Below, piece by piece: positions 11,701 to 21,035 of a stretch of 64,000 nucleotides of DNA; within the stretch, counting starts at the first letter, position 1; each line of letters starts with the position of its first letter. A program made the translations under genes and the position numbers. The stretch lies in the NCBI GenBank assembly GCA_020746835.1, contig JAGPNK010000006.1, forward strand, positions 434,001 through 498,000. The letters run 5' to 3'. This stretch comes from Stachybotrys elegans (taxonomy: Eukaryota > Ascomycota > Sordariomycetes > Hypocreales > Stachybotryaceae). The notes under the pieces are model-generated. The model searched no databases. It worked only from the letters and a program-made list of their open reading frames with translations, and was not told where the DNA came from.

Positions 11701-12103
11701 CTTCCTCGGCCTCGCCTGGTCTGATCTTGACATCCCCCACCCCTTCGTCGTCCTCTCCGTCGCCATCGTCGTCTGCTTCCTCTTCGGAATCGCCGTCCGC
11801 ACCCGGCATATCTTCGTCGTGACTGTTTTGTGTGGGAAAGTCGTTCTCTTCTCCAGAAGCGTCCTCGTCTGCCTCCTCCCCTGACGCGTCGTGGTCGCTA
11901 GACTCGTCTGAGGGGTCATCTGCTTGCCTCCCCCTCCGACCAGAAACACGAGCGGTACTGGGCCCCTGCGATCTGGAGAAATAGGATGCGGCGTTGATTG
12001 TAGAGCCGTCGCCACCCGAATCGGCCGTATCGTAAGCGGCCGCCTCGTCGGAGAGCAGCACGCTCTGCTGGAGCTCTTCCTCCATGGCTTGAGCGCTTGT
12101 CAT
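8754..12103 (-). CDS. sas3: MYST-family histone acetyltransferase, Sas3-like
   Basis: Exons 12103-11485, 11431-11384 and 11326-8754; introns 53 and 57 bp, phases consistent, 1,079 residues. The N-terminus is very acidic. A PHD-type C4HC3 finger spans all three exons (Cys179, Cys182, Cys200, Cys203, His208, Cys211, Cys229, Cys232). The MYST domain follows at about 510-800: C2HC zinc finger (Cys549, Cys552, His565, Cys569), the lysine in Phe-Ser-Lys-Glu-Lys (about 645) in the position autoacetylated in the family, catalytic Cys655, acetyl-CoA loop Gln-Arg-Lys-Gly-Tyr-Gly (about 662-667) and general-base Glu about 689. The C-terminal tail is long and basic. PHD plus MYST fits the catalytic subunit of a NuA3-type complex acetylating histone H3; the complex is inferred from the family. 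The start is the first ATG; an alternative Met lies 6 codons on. It is divergent from NDUFA1. Confidence 0.93.
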
Positions 12104-12768
12104 CCTCAACCCTGCATCTGGACAAGAGGAAAGAACCCGGCTTCAGGCTGGTGCATATCGATCGAAGAGTTCGTTTGCGAATGTATCGTGCTGATGCGAC
12201 CTCAAATCGCAAGCATAGTGGAGTAGGCGCAAGGCGATTGTTGACAAGGACAAAGGAAGCTGTGTCGCATATTAGTCATTGGTCATTGTTTAAGCTTGTA
12301 GCTGACGGAAAGCTACCCACATGGCGAGAAAGAGATAAAGCGTGAAGTGTTGAGAGGAGAGGTAAAGCGAGTACAGCGTTGTTGGAAGATACCCGGCGCG
12401 TTCCCTGAGATGCTCGCGAGCCACGTCGCGGGAGCTCAGCAGTACAGTGCGCGAAACGACTGCTATGGGGATTACTTAATAAATTTGGGTGATTTACACA
12501 GTGTCATGTCAGGATCAATGCTTACTGTGCGATTGGGGACAGGCGTGCTGGTGCTAAGCTCCATCCCTTAGTGGTTGCCTGAGGCACTACATTAGCCTCA
12601 ACCTCGACAGCCACTGTGAGCTCTAATCCACGTTACCAGCTCGACTATCAACGACGTATCTCCCGCCAATCGAACCGCAACCTGCCAATTCGTCGACTCG
12701 ACTGTTTGAGTCGCCCGACATATCTCCCGAATAGACAAAAAAGTCCGCTCGAGCGGCCAAACACAGCC
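12104..12768. promoter_or_regulatory. Divergent SAS3 / NDUFA1 promoter region
   Basis: 665 bp between divergent start codons, so the two genes probably share promoter space. No specific factor site is claimed. Confidence 0.45.
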
Positions 12769-13247
12769 ATGCCGGTTCCTTTCGAGGCCTTGCTCCCTTA
12801 CGCCATCATGATTGGCGTACGTACTTCGACAAAAGCCCCCGAGACGGCGAGAGGCCCTGGCTTACGCTTTTTTAGATGTTTGGAGTCACGGGAACTGGAC
12901 TGGCCGCGTTCAGGACGTGGCAGAACGAGGGAAAGCGCCCTCGCTACTCGCTGGACCAGTGGGATAGAGTCAGTTGAGCACCTTGGCCCTTGTATCTTGG
13001 ACTTCGCTAACCATTGTGCAGCAAAGTATGCTCGGCCCGAATCGCAACCCGTTTCCCACCGACTGACCAGTGCAACAGTGATGGCCCGCGACTACCGACT
13101 CACCGGCACAAAGCGAGGACAAACAGACCAGGCCGAGGCGCCTGCTGGGTTCGAGTTTACCAATGGATGGAAGGTATGCATGCACGTAATTGCGCATCTC
13201 GGAAGCGATACTGACAAGGAGAATAGCTGGAGAAGCGTTTTACGTGA
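12769..13247 (+). CDS. NDUFA1: NADH:ubiquinone oxidoreductase subunit NDUFA1 (MWFE), five exons
   Basis: Exons 12769-12816, 12876-12968, 13022-13025, 13079-13173 and 13227-13247 give 86 residues. Residues 1-35 form one hydrophobic membrane helix. A basic segment follows with Trp-Asp-Arg-Gln-Met-Met-Ala-Arg-Asp, and the tail ends Leu-Glu-Lys-Arg-Phe-Thr. Length and motifs match fungal NDUFA1, a membrane-arm accessory subunit of mitochondrial complex I. Exon 3 is only four nucleotides (CAAA): joining exon 2 directly to exon 4 gives Arg then a stop, while the CAAA restores Gln-Met-Met. The four introns are 59, 53, 53 and 53 bp. Four introns in an 86-codon gene is dense even for this phylum. It is convergent with NCS6 (204 bp between stops). 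Confidence 0.9.
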
Positions 13248-13451
13248 GGAGCGCTCCGATCTTTCTGGGAATATCGGCGCCATCTCTCCAAGTCATCACG
13301 TATATACCAGCTTGGGAGACTGTTGGCATTGCAATCAGGAAAACGATTGGCAACTGTGGGATGCGCTACGCACTCCATTCTGAGGCGCCCAGCGTTGGGT
13401 TGCTTAGATAAAGGGCTTTTTGTAAGGTATACTGTCGACCTAATAGGGACT

Positions 13452-14630
13452 TCATATTGCAATATCTGCCTCTGCTCTGTTCTTGTTCAGGGTCTCTAAC
13501 AATGTACAAGCTTGGCACATGGCCTGGCTGGACATATAGCCACACTTGATACAGCTACCGAGCTTTTGCAGCGGGACAGGTGCAGCTTCTTTGGTTCGAC
13601 GTCCCCGTATCGGCAGGCTCACCGTCTTCTCTGTCGAAGGGGTACCCGACGATGTGATTTCCGTTTCGAGTGATTCGGCGCCAGCTTGGGCCTTGAGCTT
13701 GGCCTCCATCTGCGCCATCTCGCTTCCCGACGTCCGGCCGTCTGCCGAGCCGCAGCCGCCCATGCCTTCGCCCTCGTCGCAAGCGCACGCCGCCTGGCCT
13801 TTGTCGGGCGTCAACCGGGCCATGTCCTCCCCGCTGCGAACAATGTCGAGAATGGCGCTCGGGCGGACCTTTTCGAGATTCTTGATGAGACTCCGCGCCG
13901 TGCCTCGGAATGCCTCGGGGCTGTAGATGCATTCGGTGCTGAAGTAGTCCAGCTTCTTGTGGTGTGCGTATAGCACAATCTCCTTCTCGTATGCGTACTT
14001 GAGCGGTTTGCTTCGCTTCACGGCGCTCATCGAATCGCCTGTCACGATGCTGGTGCTTCTCGCTAAACGCGGCAGGTCACCACGCAAAAGGTTCATGAGG
14101 ACCGTCTCGGCCACATCATCTGCATTGTGGCCAGTGACAACATGCCGGATGTCCAGGATCTTGGCGCCTCGATCCAGGGCCTGCCGTCTGAAGACGCCGC
14201 AATATGTGCAGTTGCCTTTCTTCCCAATCGTCTCAACGACCTGATCCATGGTCCAGCCATAGAGCTCATCGTAGCCTACGATCTTGAGAGGCATATCGTA
14301 CTGAACAGCGTTGCGCTTGACTGTCTCTAGGGAATCATCTCGGTAGCCCTTGATACCCTCATCGACACTGAGTAGCACTAGGTCCAACCCATACCCATGT
14401 CGCTCGTTGAGTGTCTTTAGTACAGATGCGAGCACCGTGGAATCCTTGCCACCAGATGCACCGATAGCAACTCGCTCCCCGGGAACGAACAGTTTAGAGG
14501 AGGTGATTGTATGATGCACTTCGTCCTCGAACACTGCGAGAAAGCATTCTCTGCATAACTTGTGGTGGTTCTTTGGTCTTTTGACGACCGCCCTATTTGT
14601 CGAGCAGCGCATACATATCGTAGGCGGCAT
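13452..14630 (-). CDS. ncs6: Cytoplasmic tRNA 2-thiolation protein 1 (NCS6/CTU1)
   Basis: Intronless, 392 residues. The start is the ATG at 14630, giving Met-Pro-Pro-Thr; the open frame extends 80 codons further up but without conservation. Zinc ligands Cys6, Cys9, Cys26 and Cys29 come first, then the PP-loop Ser-Gly-Gly-Lys-Asp-Ser (residues 59-64) that binds ATP, and the Cys141-x-x-Cys144 pair of the thiolase. A second cysteine cluster closes the C-terminus. With Ncs2 this enzyme activates and thiolates wobble uridine 34 of cytosolic Lys, Glu and Gln tRNAs, taking sulfur relayed by the Urm1 pathway. The region at about 290-350 is a low-complexity insert with Ser, Glu and Gly, usual in filamentous fungi. 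Divergent from the eL8 gene. Confidence 0.95.
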   Translation of the reverse strand: MPPTICMRCSTNRAVVKRPKNHHKLCRECFLAVFEDEVHHTITSSKLFVPGERVAIGASGGKDSTVLASVLKTLNERHGYGLDLVLLSVDEGIKGYRDDSLETVKRNAVQYDMPLKIVGYDELYGWTMDQVVETIGKKGNCTYCGVFRRQALDRGAKILDIRHVVTGHNADDVAETVLMNLLRGDLPRLARSTSIVTGDSMSAVKRSKPLKYAYEKEIVLYAHHKKLDYFSTECIYSPEAFRGTARSLIKNLEKVRPSAILDIVRSGEDMARLTPDKGQAACACDEGEGMGGCGSADGRTSGSEMAQMEAKLKAQAGAESLETEITSSGTPSTEKTVSLPIRGRRTKEAAPVPLQKLGSCIKCGYMSSQAMCQACTLLETLNKNRAEADIAI

Positions 14631-15027
14631 CTTCAATAGGCTGGAGGCGTGCAAAGCGGCTCTTAGGTGTATGCTAGGTGTGTTTATAAGCTGCTTTCTG
14701 CTTCGGCTCCTTGCCTCGTCAAACCCTTGCAGATCAACTGGGCGCCACAGATCTTGACTCGGCTGGATCCACAAATATTGAGTTGCTCCAAGCCAATCAC
14801 CAGCCACATGAAAAATCCGCATTTTCCACGGACGACACCTGCCCACGTGACTGCTGATAACAATTTTCAAGCGGTGGGCTTGGCCGATAAGGCGCTAAAG
14901 CCCTAATCATTTTACGACCACCTAAAATTCACCCCAGCCGTTTTTTCTTTCTGGATCTTCGTAACCCATCCACCACCGCATCAAGGACTTTGCTCCCCGA
15001 CGACGAGCACCGACAACAAGTTCCAAG
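14631..15027. promoter_or_regulatory. NCS6 / eL8 divergent promoter
   Basis: 397 bp between divergent starts. On the eL8 side a CCCTAA motif (about 14900) resembling the telomere-repeat box used by Tbf1-type factors in fungal ribosomal protein promoters is followed by a T-rich tract (14940-14950) and a short CA-rich leader up to the ATG. Factor binding is an inference. Confidence 0.4.
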
Positions 15028-16188
15028 ATGGTAAGTTGAAATCAGCCATCTGGACTCTAATGGCCAACAGTCCCTGAATCAATTGCGCGAAAGCGCTTCT
15101 GATCCTCGGTGTCGCTTGCGACCTGTTGGATAAAATTCCGCCTGCAGTGTACCCTTAACCGGGGAAGCTCGGGTGAAGACTTGGCTGGAGGCACGTCGGT
15201 CGACTTCACCGTCACCGCGTGTTCTCGTTAGAGTTCAGAGAAGATCGTTTAGCTTGAGCAACTCGCTGATGTCTTCTTTTCTCAATGACAGCCCTCAAAG
15301 CAATCCGGTAAGAAGGTGGCCCCGGCCCCTTTCCCTCAGGGAAAGTCTGGTGCCAAGCGTGCTGCCAAGGTGAGTTCTTCCTGGAACCTCGATTGCGTCG
15401 GCGGTGATGCTGATTGCAGAGTAGAACCCCCTCCTGGAGAAGCGCCCCCGCAACTTCGGTATCGGCCAGGACATCCAGCCCCGTCGCAACCTGTCGCGCA
15501 TGGTTAAGTGGCCCGAGTACGTCCGCCTCCAGCGCCAGAAGAAGATCCTCCAGATCCGTCTCAAGGTTCCTCCTTCGCTCGCTCAGTTCCAGCACGTCCT
15601 CGACCGCAACACCGCTGCCCAGGCCTTCAAGCTCCTCAACAAGTACCGCCCCGAGACCAAGCCCGAGAAGAAGGAGCGTCTCCTGAAGGAGGCTACCGCC
15701 GTCAAGGAGGGCCAGAAGAAGGAGGACGTCAGCAAGAAGCCCTACACCGTCAAGTATGGTCTGAACCACGTTGTCGGCCTCATCGAGAACAAGAAGGCTT
15801 CTCTTGTCCTCATCCCCAACGACGTCGACCCTATCGAGCTCGTCGTTTTCCTGCCCGCTCTCTGCAAGAAGATGGGTGTCCCTTACGCTATTGTCAAGGG
15901 CAAGGCCCGTCTGGGAACTGTTGTCCACAAGAAGGTATAGTTGCACATGTCTACGTTTTCATCGATGCATCTGCTAATGCTGGCTAGACCGCTGCCGTCC
16001 TCGCTCTGACCGAGGTCCGCTCGGAGGACAAGACCGAGCTGTCCAAGCTCGTGTCCGCCATCAAGGATGGCTACCTGGAGAAGCACGACCAGGTCCGTCG
16101 CCAGTGGGGAGGTGGCATCATGGGCCCCAAGGCCCAGATGCGCACTCTGAAGAAGCAGAAGGCTCTTGAGGCCGCCACTAAGATTTAA
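15028..16188 (+). CDS. rpl8: 60S ribosomal protein eL8 (L8/L7a)
   Basis: Exons 15028-15030 (start codon only), 15292-15369, 15425-15934 and 15988-16188; 263 residues, close to the usual 256-265. The N-terminus is Lys/Ala-rich; exon 3 holds Arg-Asn-Phe-Gly-Ile-Gly-Gln-Asp and the L7Ae/L30e-type RNA-binding fold; the C-terminus contains Arg-Arg-Gln-Trp-Gly-Gly-Gly. It is a structural large-subunit protein near the expansion-segment side of 25S rRNA. Codon use is strongly biased to C-ending codons, as in highly expressed genes. Intron 1 is 261 bp, long for this window; I saw no convincing C/D-box pair for a snoRNA. Intron 2 has tandem AG ends five bases apart; only the second keeps frame. Confidence 0.96.
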
Positions 16189-16935
16189 ACTGTGGAATAC
16201 CCGTCGTTTATTTGGACTTAGGGGTGAACGGTGTTGCGGGATATCGGGACATGACAAAATGAATGATTTCTGGCCACCGCTCTCTTTCGTATTGTGCATG
16301 ATGTGATGCATGCCGTATGGAGAAATGAGAATCAGCGTCACCCCTTGACTAGCATCAACTCACGGCATTGGTGAATACGGATACCCTTGGCTACTGAGCC
16401 CTTAAAATCGTAAACAATGAACTTTGTCTGACATACAGAGTCGAATTGTTTAATGCATATATGTATGTAACCTTGGAACATGACGTGTATTGGGTCCATC
16501 GTTGAGACGAAAGCTGGATCAGCTTTCTGAGACAAGTCCATGCCGATATGGCGTAGTATACTGAGGTCCTCGTCAGGGCGTTACAACCTTTGTAGTAATT
16601 CTTCCCAGACAGTGGCATTATGCATAACCGCTGCAGGTTGATGTTGCATCTTCGAAGCCTGATCGTTGCATGTGGTGCACCTTATATCACATCCCTGGGC
16701 CTTCAGAAATGGCCGCAGATAGTTGTTGTTTGGTCAAGTTGTTATAAGCGGTCTACTTGGCTATAGTCTGCAACAAGTGACGGAGTTCCGGTATGAACCA
16801 GTTCGCACACTTCTCTCTTCGTCGCGCATCCAGAAGGTCGTCACATCATTCAATGCGAAGTCGCAAATCCCAACATCCGTACCTCCCCGCGTGGCGCCGG
16901 TGCTCGCAAATACCATGCTACTTATTAAACATCCT
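16189..16935. other. Convergent 3' region, eL8 / NTF2
   Basis: 747 bp between convergent stop codons, holding both 3' UTRs. I see no further gene. Confidence 0.4.
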
Positions 16936-17722
16936 CTAACCAAACACCAGCTTGAACAGGTCGTTGAAGACGAAGTACTGGCCGTTGGGGTCGCGGGCCA
17001 GCTGGAAGGCCTGGGTGTAGCTCATGGGGCGCTGCTCCTCATCGACCTGCGGGAAAGGGGGTTTTATGGTTAGCGGGTTGCGAGGAGCTTTTTAGGCATC
17101 TCCTGTCGGAGGGTTGAGTCATGAGTCTCTTACCAGAAGCTGGCCGGTGACGAGGATGACGATGCCGCCCTCAACCATGCCGGGCTGGGCATCGAGGGTG
17201 GAAACCTGGTGCTTGACCTTCTCAAATGGCATAGACTGGCGGAAGGATTCTCGTTAGCCGGTTGCGGGAAATAGAGAACATGTTGGGTTGTTCGTACCGC
17301 CAGCTTCTCGACAATGTTGGAGGCGCCAAGGACCGAGGCAGACTCGAAGGTCAGCATAGACTGCTCGCGCTGTGGTGAAAACAGTCAGCCATGCGTACGG
17401 AAGCGAGAAACGCCAACCTGGCTGGCTAGGAGGCTCACGTAGAGACCGGCGAGGGCCTTGCGATCAGTGTCGAAGGTGTTGTAGTAGAAATCGATGAATT
17501 GCTCTGCAGGAATTTCCACGTTAGACATCCGAGCCCCTTTGGCCATGCCATGTCGCATCATCGCGAGCTGCACGTACTAGCAACATCCTCGAAGCCTAAT
17601 AGAACAGGACTGTCAGTTTTCTCTTCCACTTGATAGCGGGGTTGTGCGCATGCGAGGCGCGCGGGGGGAGGGGTTGGAGCCGAGGAATTGCAGCAGGAGG
17701 GAAACGTACTGGGAGTAGCCAT
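16936..17722 (-). CDS. ntf2: Nuclear transport factor 2
   Basis: Six exons: 17722-17710, 17595-17578, 17503-17439, 17369-17298, 17235-17134 and 17046-16936; 126 residues. The first two exons are 13 and 18 nt. Recognisable blocks are Phe-Tyr-Tyr-Asn-Thr-Phe-Asp (about 15-21), Met-Leu-Thr-Phe-Glu (about 36-40), Val-Thr-Gly-Gln-Leu-Leu, and the C-terminal Tyr-Phe-Val-Phe-Asn-Asp-Leu-Phe. This is the complete cone-shaped NTF2 fold that carries Ran-GDP into the nucleus by binding FxFG nucleoporins. All phases fit only with the short exons included. Introns are 114, 74, 69, 62 and 86 bp. Convergent with eL8. Confidence 0.93.
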
Positions 17723-18600
17723 CTTGACGGCTTGTTCTGCGGCGTGTCGCCTGTTCTATCGTGGGGGGAGGAGATGAGATAGAGTAAAGGGGTTAAAGGG
17801 AGAGTTTCAAAGCTCCAGAGCTGGCGGGGAAAAGGCTCTGAGATATTTGGGCTAGGCGGCGCAAAAGCTCGGATGCGGGCTGCCTTTTTTTCACGCTGGG
17901 CAAAACAGAAGGGGGGGGGTTTGGAGGGGCAAGTGACAACTTAGCAACAGGAAAGGGTGGTTGGTGGGGTTGGGGGCCACTGGCACAGCGCACAGCGCAC
18001 AGTGCACAGTGCACATTGGGCAGCATGTCGTGCAGAGTATGACGCGCGCTGCCCTGGAGACGCCTATTGGGCACACAGCACGACTCGTTAGGTGCATAAT
18101 GTCGGGCGCTTTGGAAGCCACAGGGGGCTGCGCGACTGCGTGGGTTACTGCTGTAACGGGGTAGGGTGCCACGAGCTACAAAATGGCGGCAGTGAGAAAA
18201 ATCCACTGCAACTCTTGAGCATCGCTCGACCAAAGCCTTGAATATGCATGCCTTACTGCTGACCCAGCCAGCTGTCTGCACCCGACGGACGGCCTGCAGC
18301 CTGATGCACAGCTGGCAGCCACGTGTGACAGCCCTCGTCTGATATATCAATTGGAGAGCAGCTGTGGCCCGTCATCATGGTAAGCCCCCCCATATTTCTC
18401 TTCTTGTTGCCCAATACCTGCCTCATCGCGTGATGATCTCGCTTAATAAGAACGGCCAACTGAACTACACTGTTGATACCAATTCATCAAGCTTAACTAT
18501 CTGACACATTCTGCTTTTGAAACTTGCCTCATCATTTCGCATCTTTTTGCATTGATGATCGACGTGGCTAACCAGAGCGATTACAGGGCAGAGCTTGTTG
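17723..18600. promoter_or_regulatory. NTF2 promoter and hydrolase 3' region
   Basis: 878 bp. It holds the NTF2 upstream region with a poly-G run (about 17910-17919) and a 7-bp tandem repeat, then the 3' UTR of the beta-lactamase-like gene. No gene seen. Confidence 0.4.
17983..18015. repeat. GCACAGY 7-bp tandem repeat, about 4.7 units
   Basis: Two GCACAGC units are followed by two GCACAGT units and a partial fifth, upstream of NTF2. Confidence 0.85.
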
Positions 18601-20370
18601 TCATCCCACGCGGTCAAACTTGATTACACCATCCTCCATCTCAGATCCCGACAATTCGTATTCCAGCCATGCCGGCTTTCCGTCGGCGCCAATCCTGAAC
18701 CACGCCCTCGAGTAATCCGTTTCTAAAATGCCCGGCATACTCATTCCAACCATCCAGTTGTCGGCAGAAACATGGTGAAATTCGAGTCGATACCGCCATG
18801 TCATCTCTGGCCGGTCAGCAACTAGGATCACCTCGCCAGCCTTGTCCGGGTGATCTTGCTCGCGTAAACGAAGTGTACCGTATCCCGCGTTAGTGTAGTC
18901 GCCCACAAGTTGACTGATGTTGACCTGCAGAGGCAGAGGATGATCAGGTAGATGCGGATATAGCTGTTTCGCCGCCTCCGTACTGTTAGTCTTTCTGTCG
19001 CTTAGAAACTTGGTCCATCTGTCATCCGTGTTAGCATAGGTTCGCATCTACAGTCTTGCACTGCCTCGCCGCCGTGACCTACTTTCCAACAGTATCTGGA
19101 CGTTTATCCGCCTGGATGCCCAGCTTCTCCGAGATGAGGTGCCACGTAAGAATCTCTTCCACAGCATTGGACGTCAAGGCCGTATTTCCAAAAGACACGA
19201 CGCCGTACTTGATTTCGGGCAGCCAGGCAACAAAGGCGCCGTACGCATGCATACCCCCACTGTGCATGTAAACAACGTGGCCCTGATAGGTGGTTCGCAT
19301 CCATCCAAGGCCATAAAGCGTAACGTCAAAGGCGTCAGCTGGCAGCTGAGCCAGCATCCTCGGTGTTCTGATGTCCTTGTGAACCTCCTTAGGGAAAGGC
19401 GCAGCCTCGTGCAACAGACACTTCACCCACTTGGCGTAATCCTGGACGTTCGACATGATGGCGCCGGCACCGCTGTTCTCATCGCCCGCCATAAAGGGGA
19501 CGGTTTGGAAAGACTTCTCTTGCTCGTCCCAAACGTACCCGGCTGCCAAATGCTCAGGAGCTGCAAAGGCATCCTCGAAGCTAAAAAAGGTAGAACTCAT
19601 GCCCAAGGGCTCCCAGATGAGCTCCTTGAGGGTATGGCCGAGCCATTTTCCAGTCAGGGTTTCCACGGCATGCGCCAAGGTGACGAACATTAGGTTGCAG
19701 TACGAGTACTTAACTCGCGGTTCGTAAGCCATGGGCAGGTTACGGAGATTCCGCACGATATCCCTGGGCTGAGCTGGCCTGCCGTCGATTTCCCGCATCG
19801 AAGACCCCTCATGCCGACTCATTCCGGTACGGTGAGTGACGGCGTCTTCCAACGTGATGTGCTGCGTAGCCCAGTCATCTTGAAGGACAAAGTCATCTCG
19901 GATGATGGAGGAGATGGGCGTCTCCCAACCCCGAGACAGCTCAGGGTACGTTTGGTTGTCAATCAAGTAAGCAATCACTGCACCGAGATGAGCCTTTGTC
20001 GTTGAGGCGCCATACCACAGTGTCTCTGACGTTGCAGGTGTATCTGGAAATGTTGCAATACCGAATCCCTATGCTTCGACGTCAGATTCCAGTACCATTG
20101 ATGACTTGCGAGCGAGAGCCATTGCAGGGAGAACCATGCCTGGAGACATACCTCGGTAAAGATGTCCTCACCATCAATCACGCCGATGGAGAACCCAGGC
20201 ACCTTCCAATGCTTCATCGTTGCTTCTACCTGCTTCTTGAACTCTTGGCTGAACGGATCATTGCTCCCCGCGCTTCCTGCTAACGGCGCCTGGTCAATCA
20301 GCTGCGCCGCAGCGACAGCGAGGAAGAGCGCCGCGGATGACGCATTCGCGATGCGAGTGAAGTACCCCAT
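18601..20370 (-). CDS. Secreted beta-lactamase-like serine hydrolase (class C fold)
   Basis: Exons 20370-20152, 20068-19083 and 19018-18601; 540 residues. The start at 20370 opens a typical signal peptide (hydrophobic Ala/Leu core at about 10-22). Class C/penicillin-binding motifs are present: Ser95-Thr-Thr-Lys98 (nucleophile and base), Tyr196-Cys-Asn198 and a later His-Ser-Gly-Gly. A C-terminal beta-barrel-like domain follows (last 140 residues). The second intron (19082-19019) has an exact GCTAAC branch site and keeps frame only with the CAG at 19019. In fungi this family includes esterases, transesterases and D-aminopeptidase-like enzymes; the substrate is not predictable. No secondary-metabolism genes lie beside it, and antibiotic resistance should not be inferred. 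Confidence 0.85.
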
Positions 20371-21035
20371 AGCGAAACAACGTCGTAAATATTGGTGCAC
20401 GATGACTTTGACTTCAGGTCATCAACTGTGTTTCTAGACAGATGGCATCACAATTGCGAAACTGCTAGTGTAGGAAAATTCCGTGTTGCCTGGGATGCTT
20501 ACCTGTGGAGAAGCCGAGTTCCTGTCCGGACCATGCACTCACTCACCGATGCAGTTGGTTGAGGATCTGGACTGTTTGTAGTCTAATCTCACGTCAATTT
20601 AATAAGGCGAGTTAGAAGCCAACCTATTACCGACAACGCAGCTACACCTTTTCAGCGAGATGCGTTACATATTCTTTATCCGAGGTCACCACATCCTTCA
20701 CATAAACCAGGACACTCGATAATCGGCCTTGTCGTTGCCTTGGTAACTCAGTGGTTATCCTGCCATTTTATCGTAACGTAACATCTGGAACAAGGTACAA
20801 GGGTCATTCAACCATGGTCGCTCGTAATTCTATATCCGGGCATCAAGAGGCTTCCCTAGGGATGTTGTCCAGAATGCGACAAAAGAACATCCTCTCCGAG
20901 ATAAACACCTTGACTCTCCAAACCTGCCGCTTCCTGAACCCAATTCGCTGTAACTGCCTTGAGCATTCCCTTTAGGCACACGAGCCTTCATATCGTTTAG
21001 GTAGGTACTTGGCACAAACGTGTCGGTTTCATCTT
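20371..21035. other. Intergenic
   Basis: 665 bp with the promoter of the hydrolase and the 3' UTR of the next minus-strand gene. The stretch at 20735-20815 looks weakly tRNA-like (see rejected items). Otherwise nothing recognised. Confidence 0.4.

Noticed and set aside
15031..15291. Intronic C/D-box snoRNA in eL8 intron 1
   Set aside because: A CTGATGT and some CTGA-like strings occur, but no proper C/D pair with terminal stem could be drawn.
17983..18015. CRISPR-like array
   Set aside because: A 7-bp tandem repeat with no spacers in a eukaryotic promoter.
20735..20815. tRNA-like stretch (CTTGGTAACTCAGTGGTTA, then GGGTCATTCAACC)
   Set aside because: Resembles D- and T-arms, but the D-stem, anticodon stem and acceptor do not pair and spacing is wrong; too degenerate to annotate.
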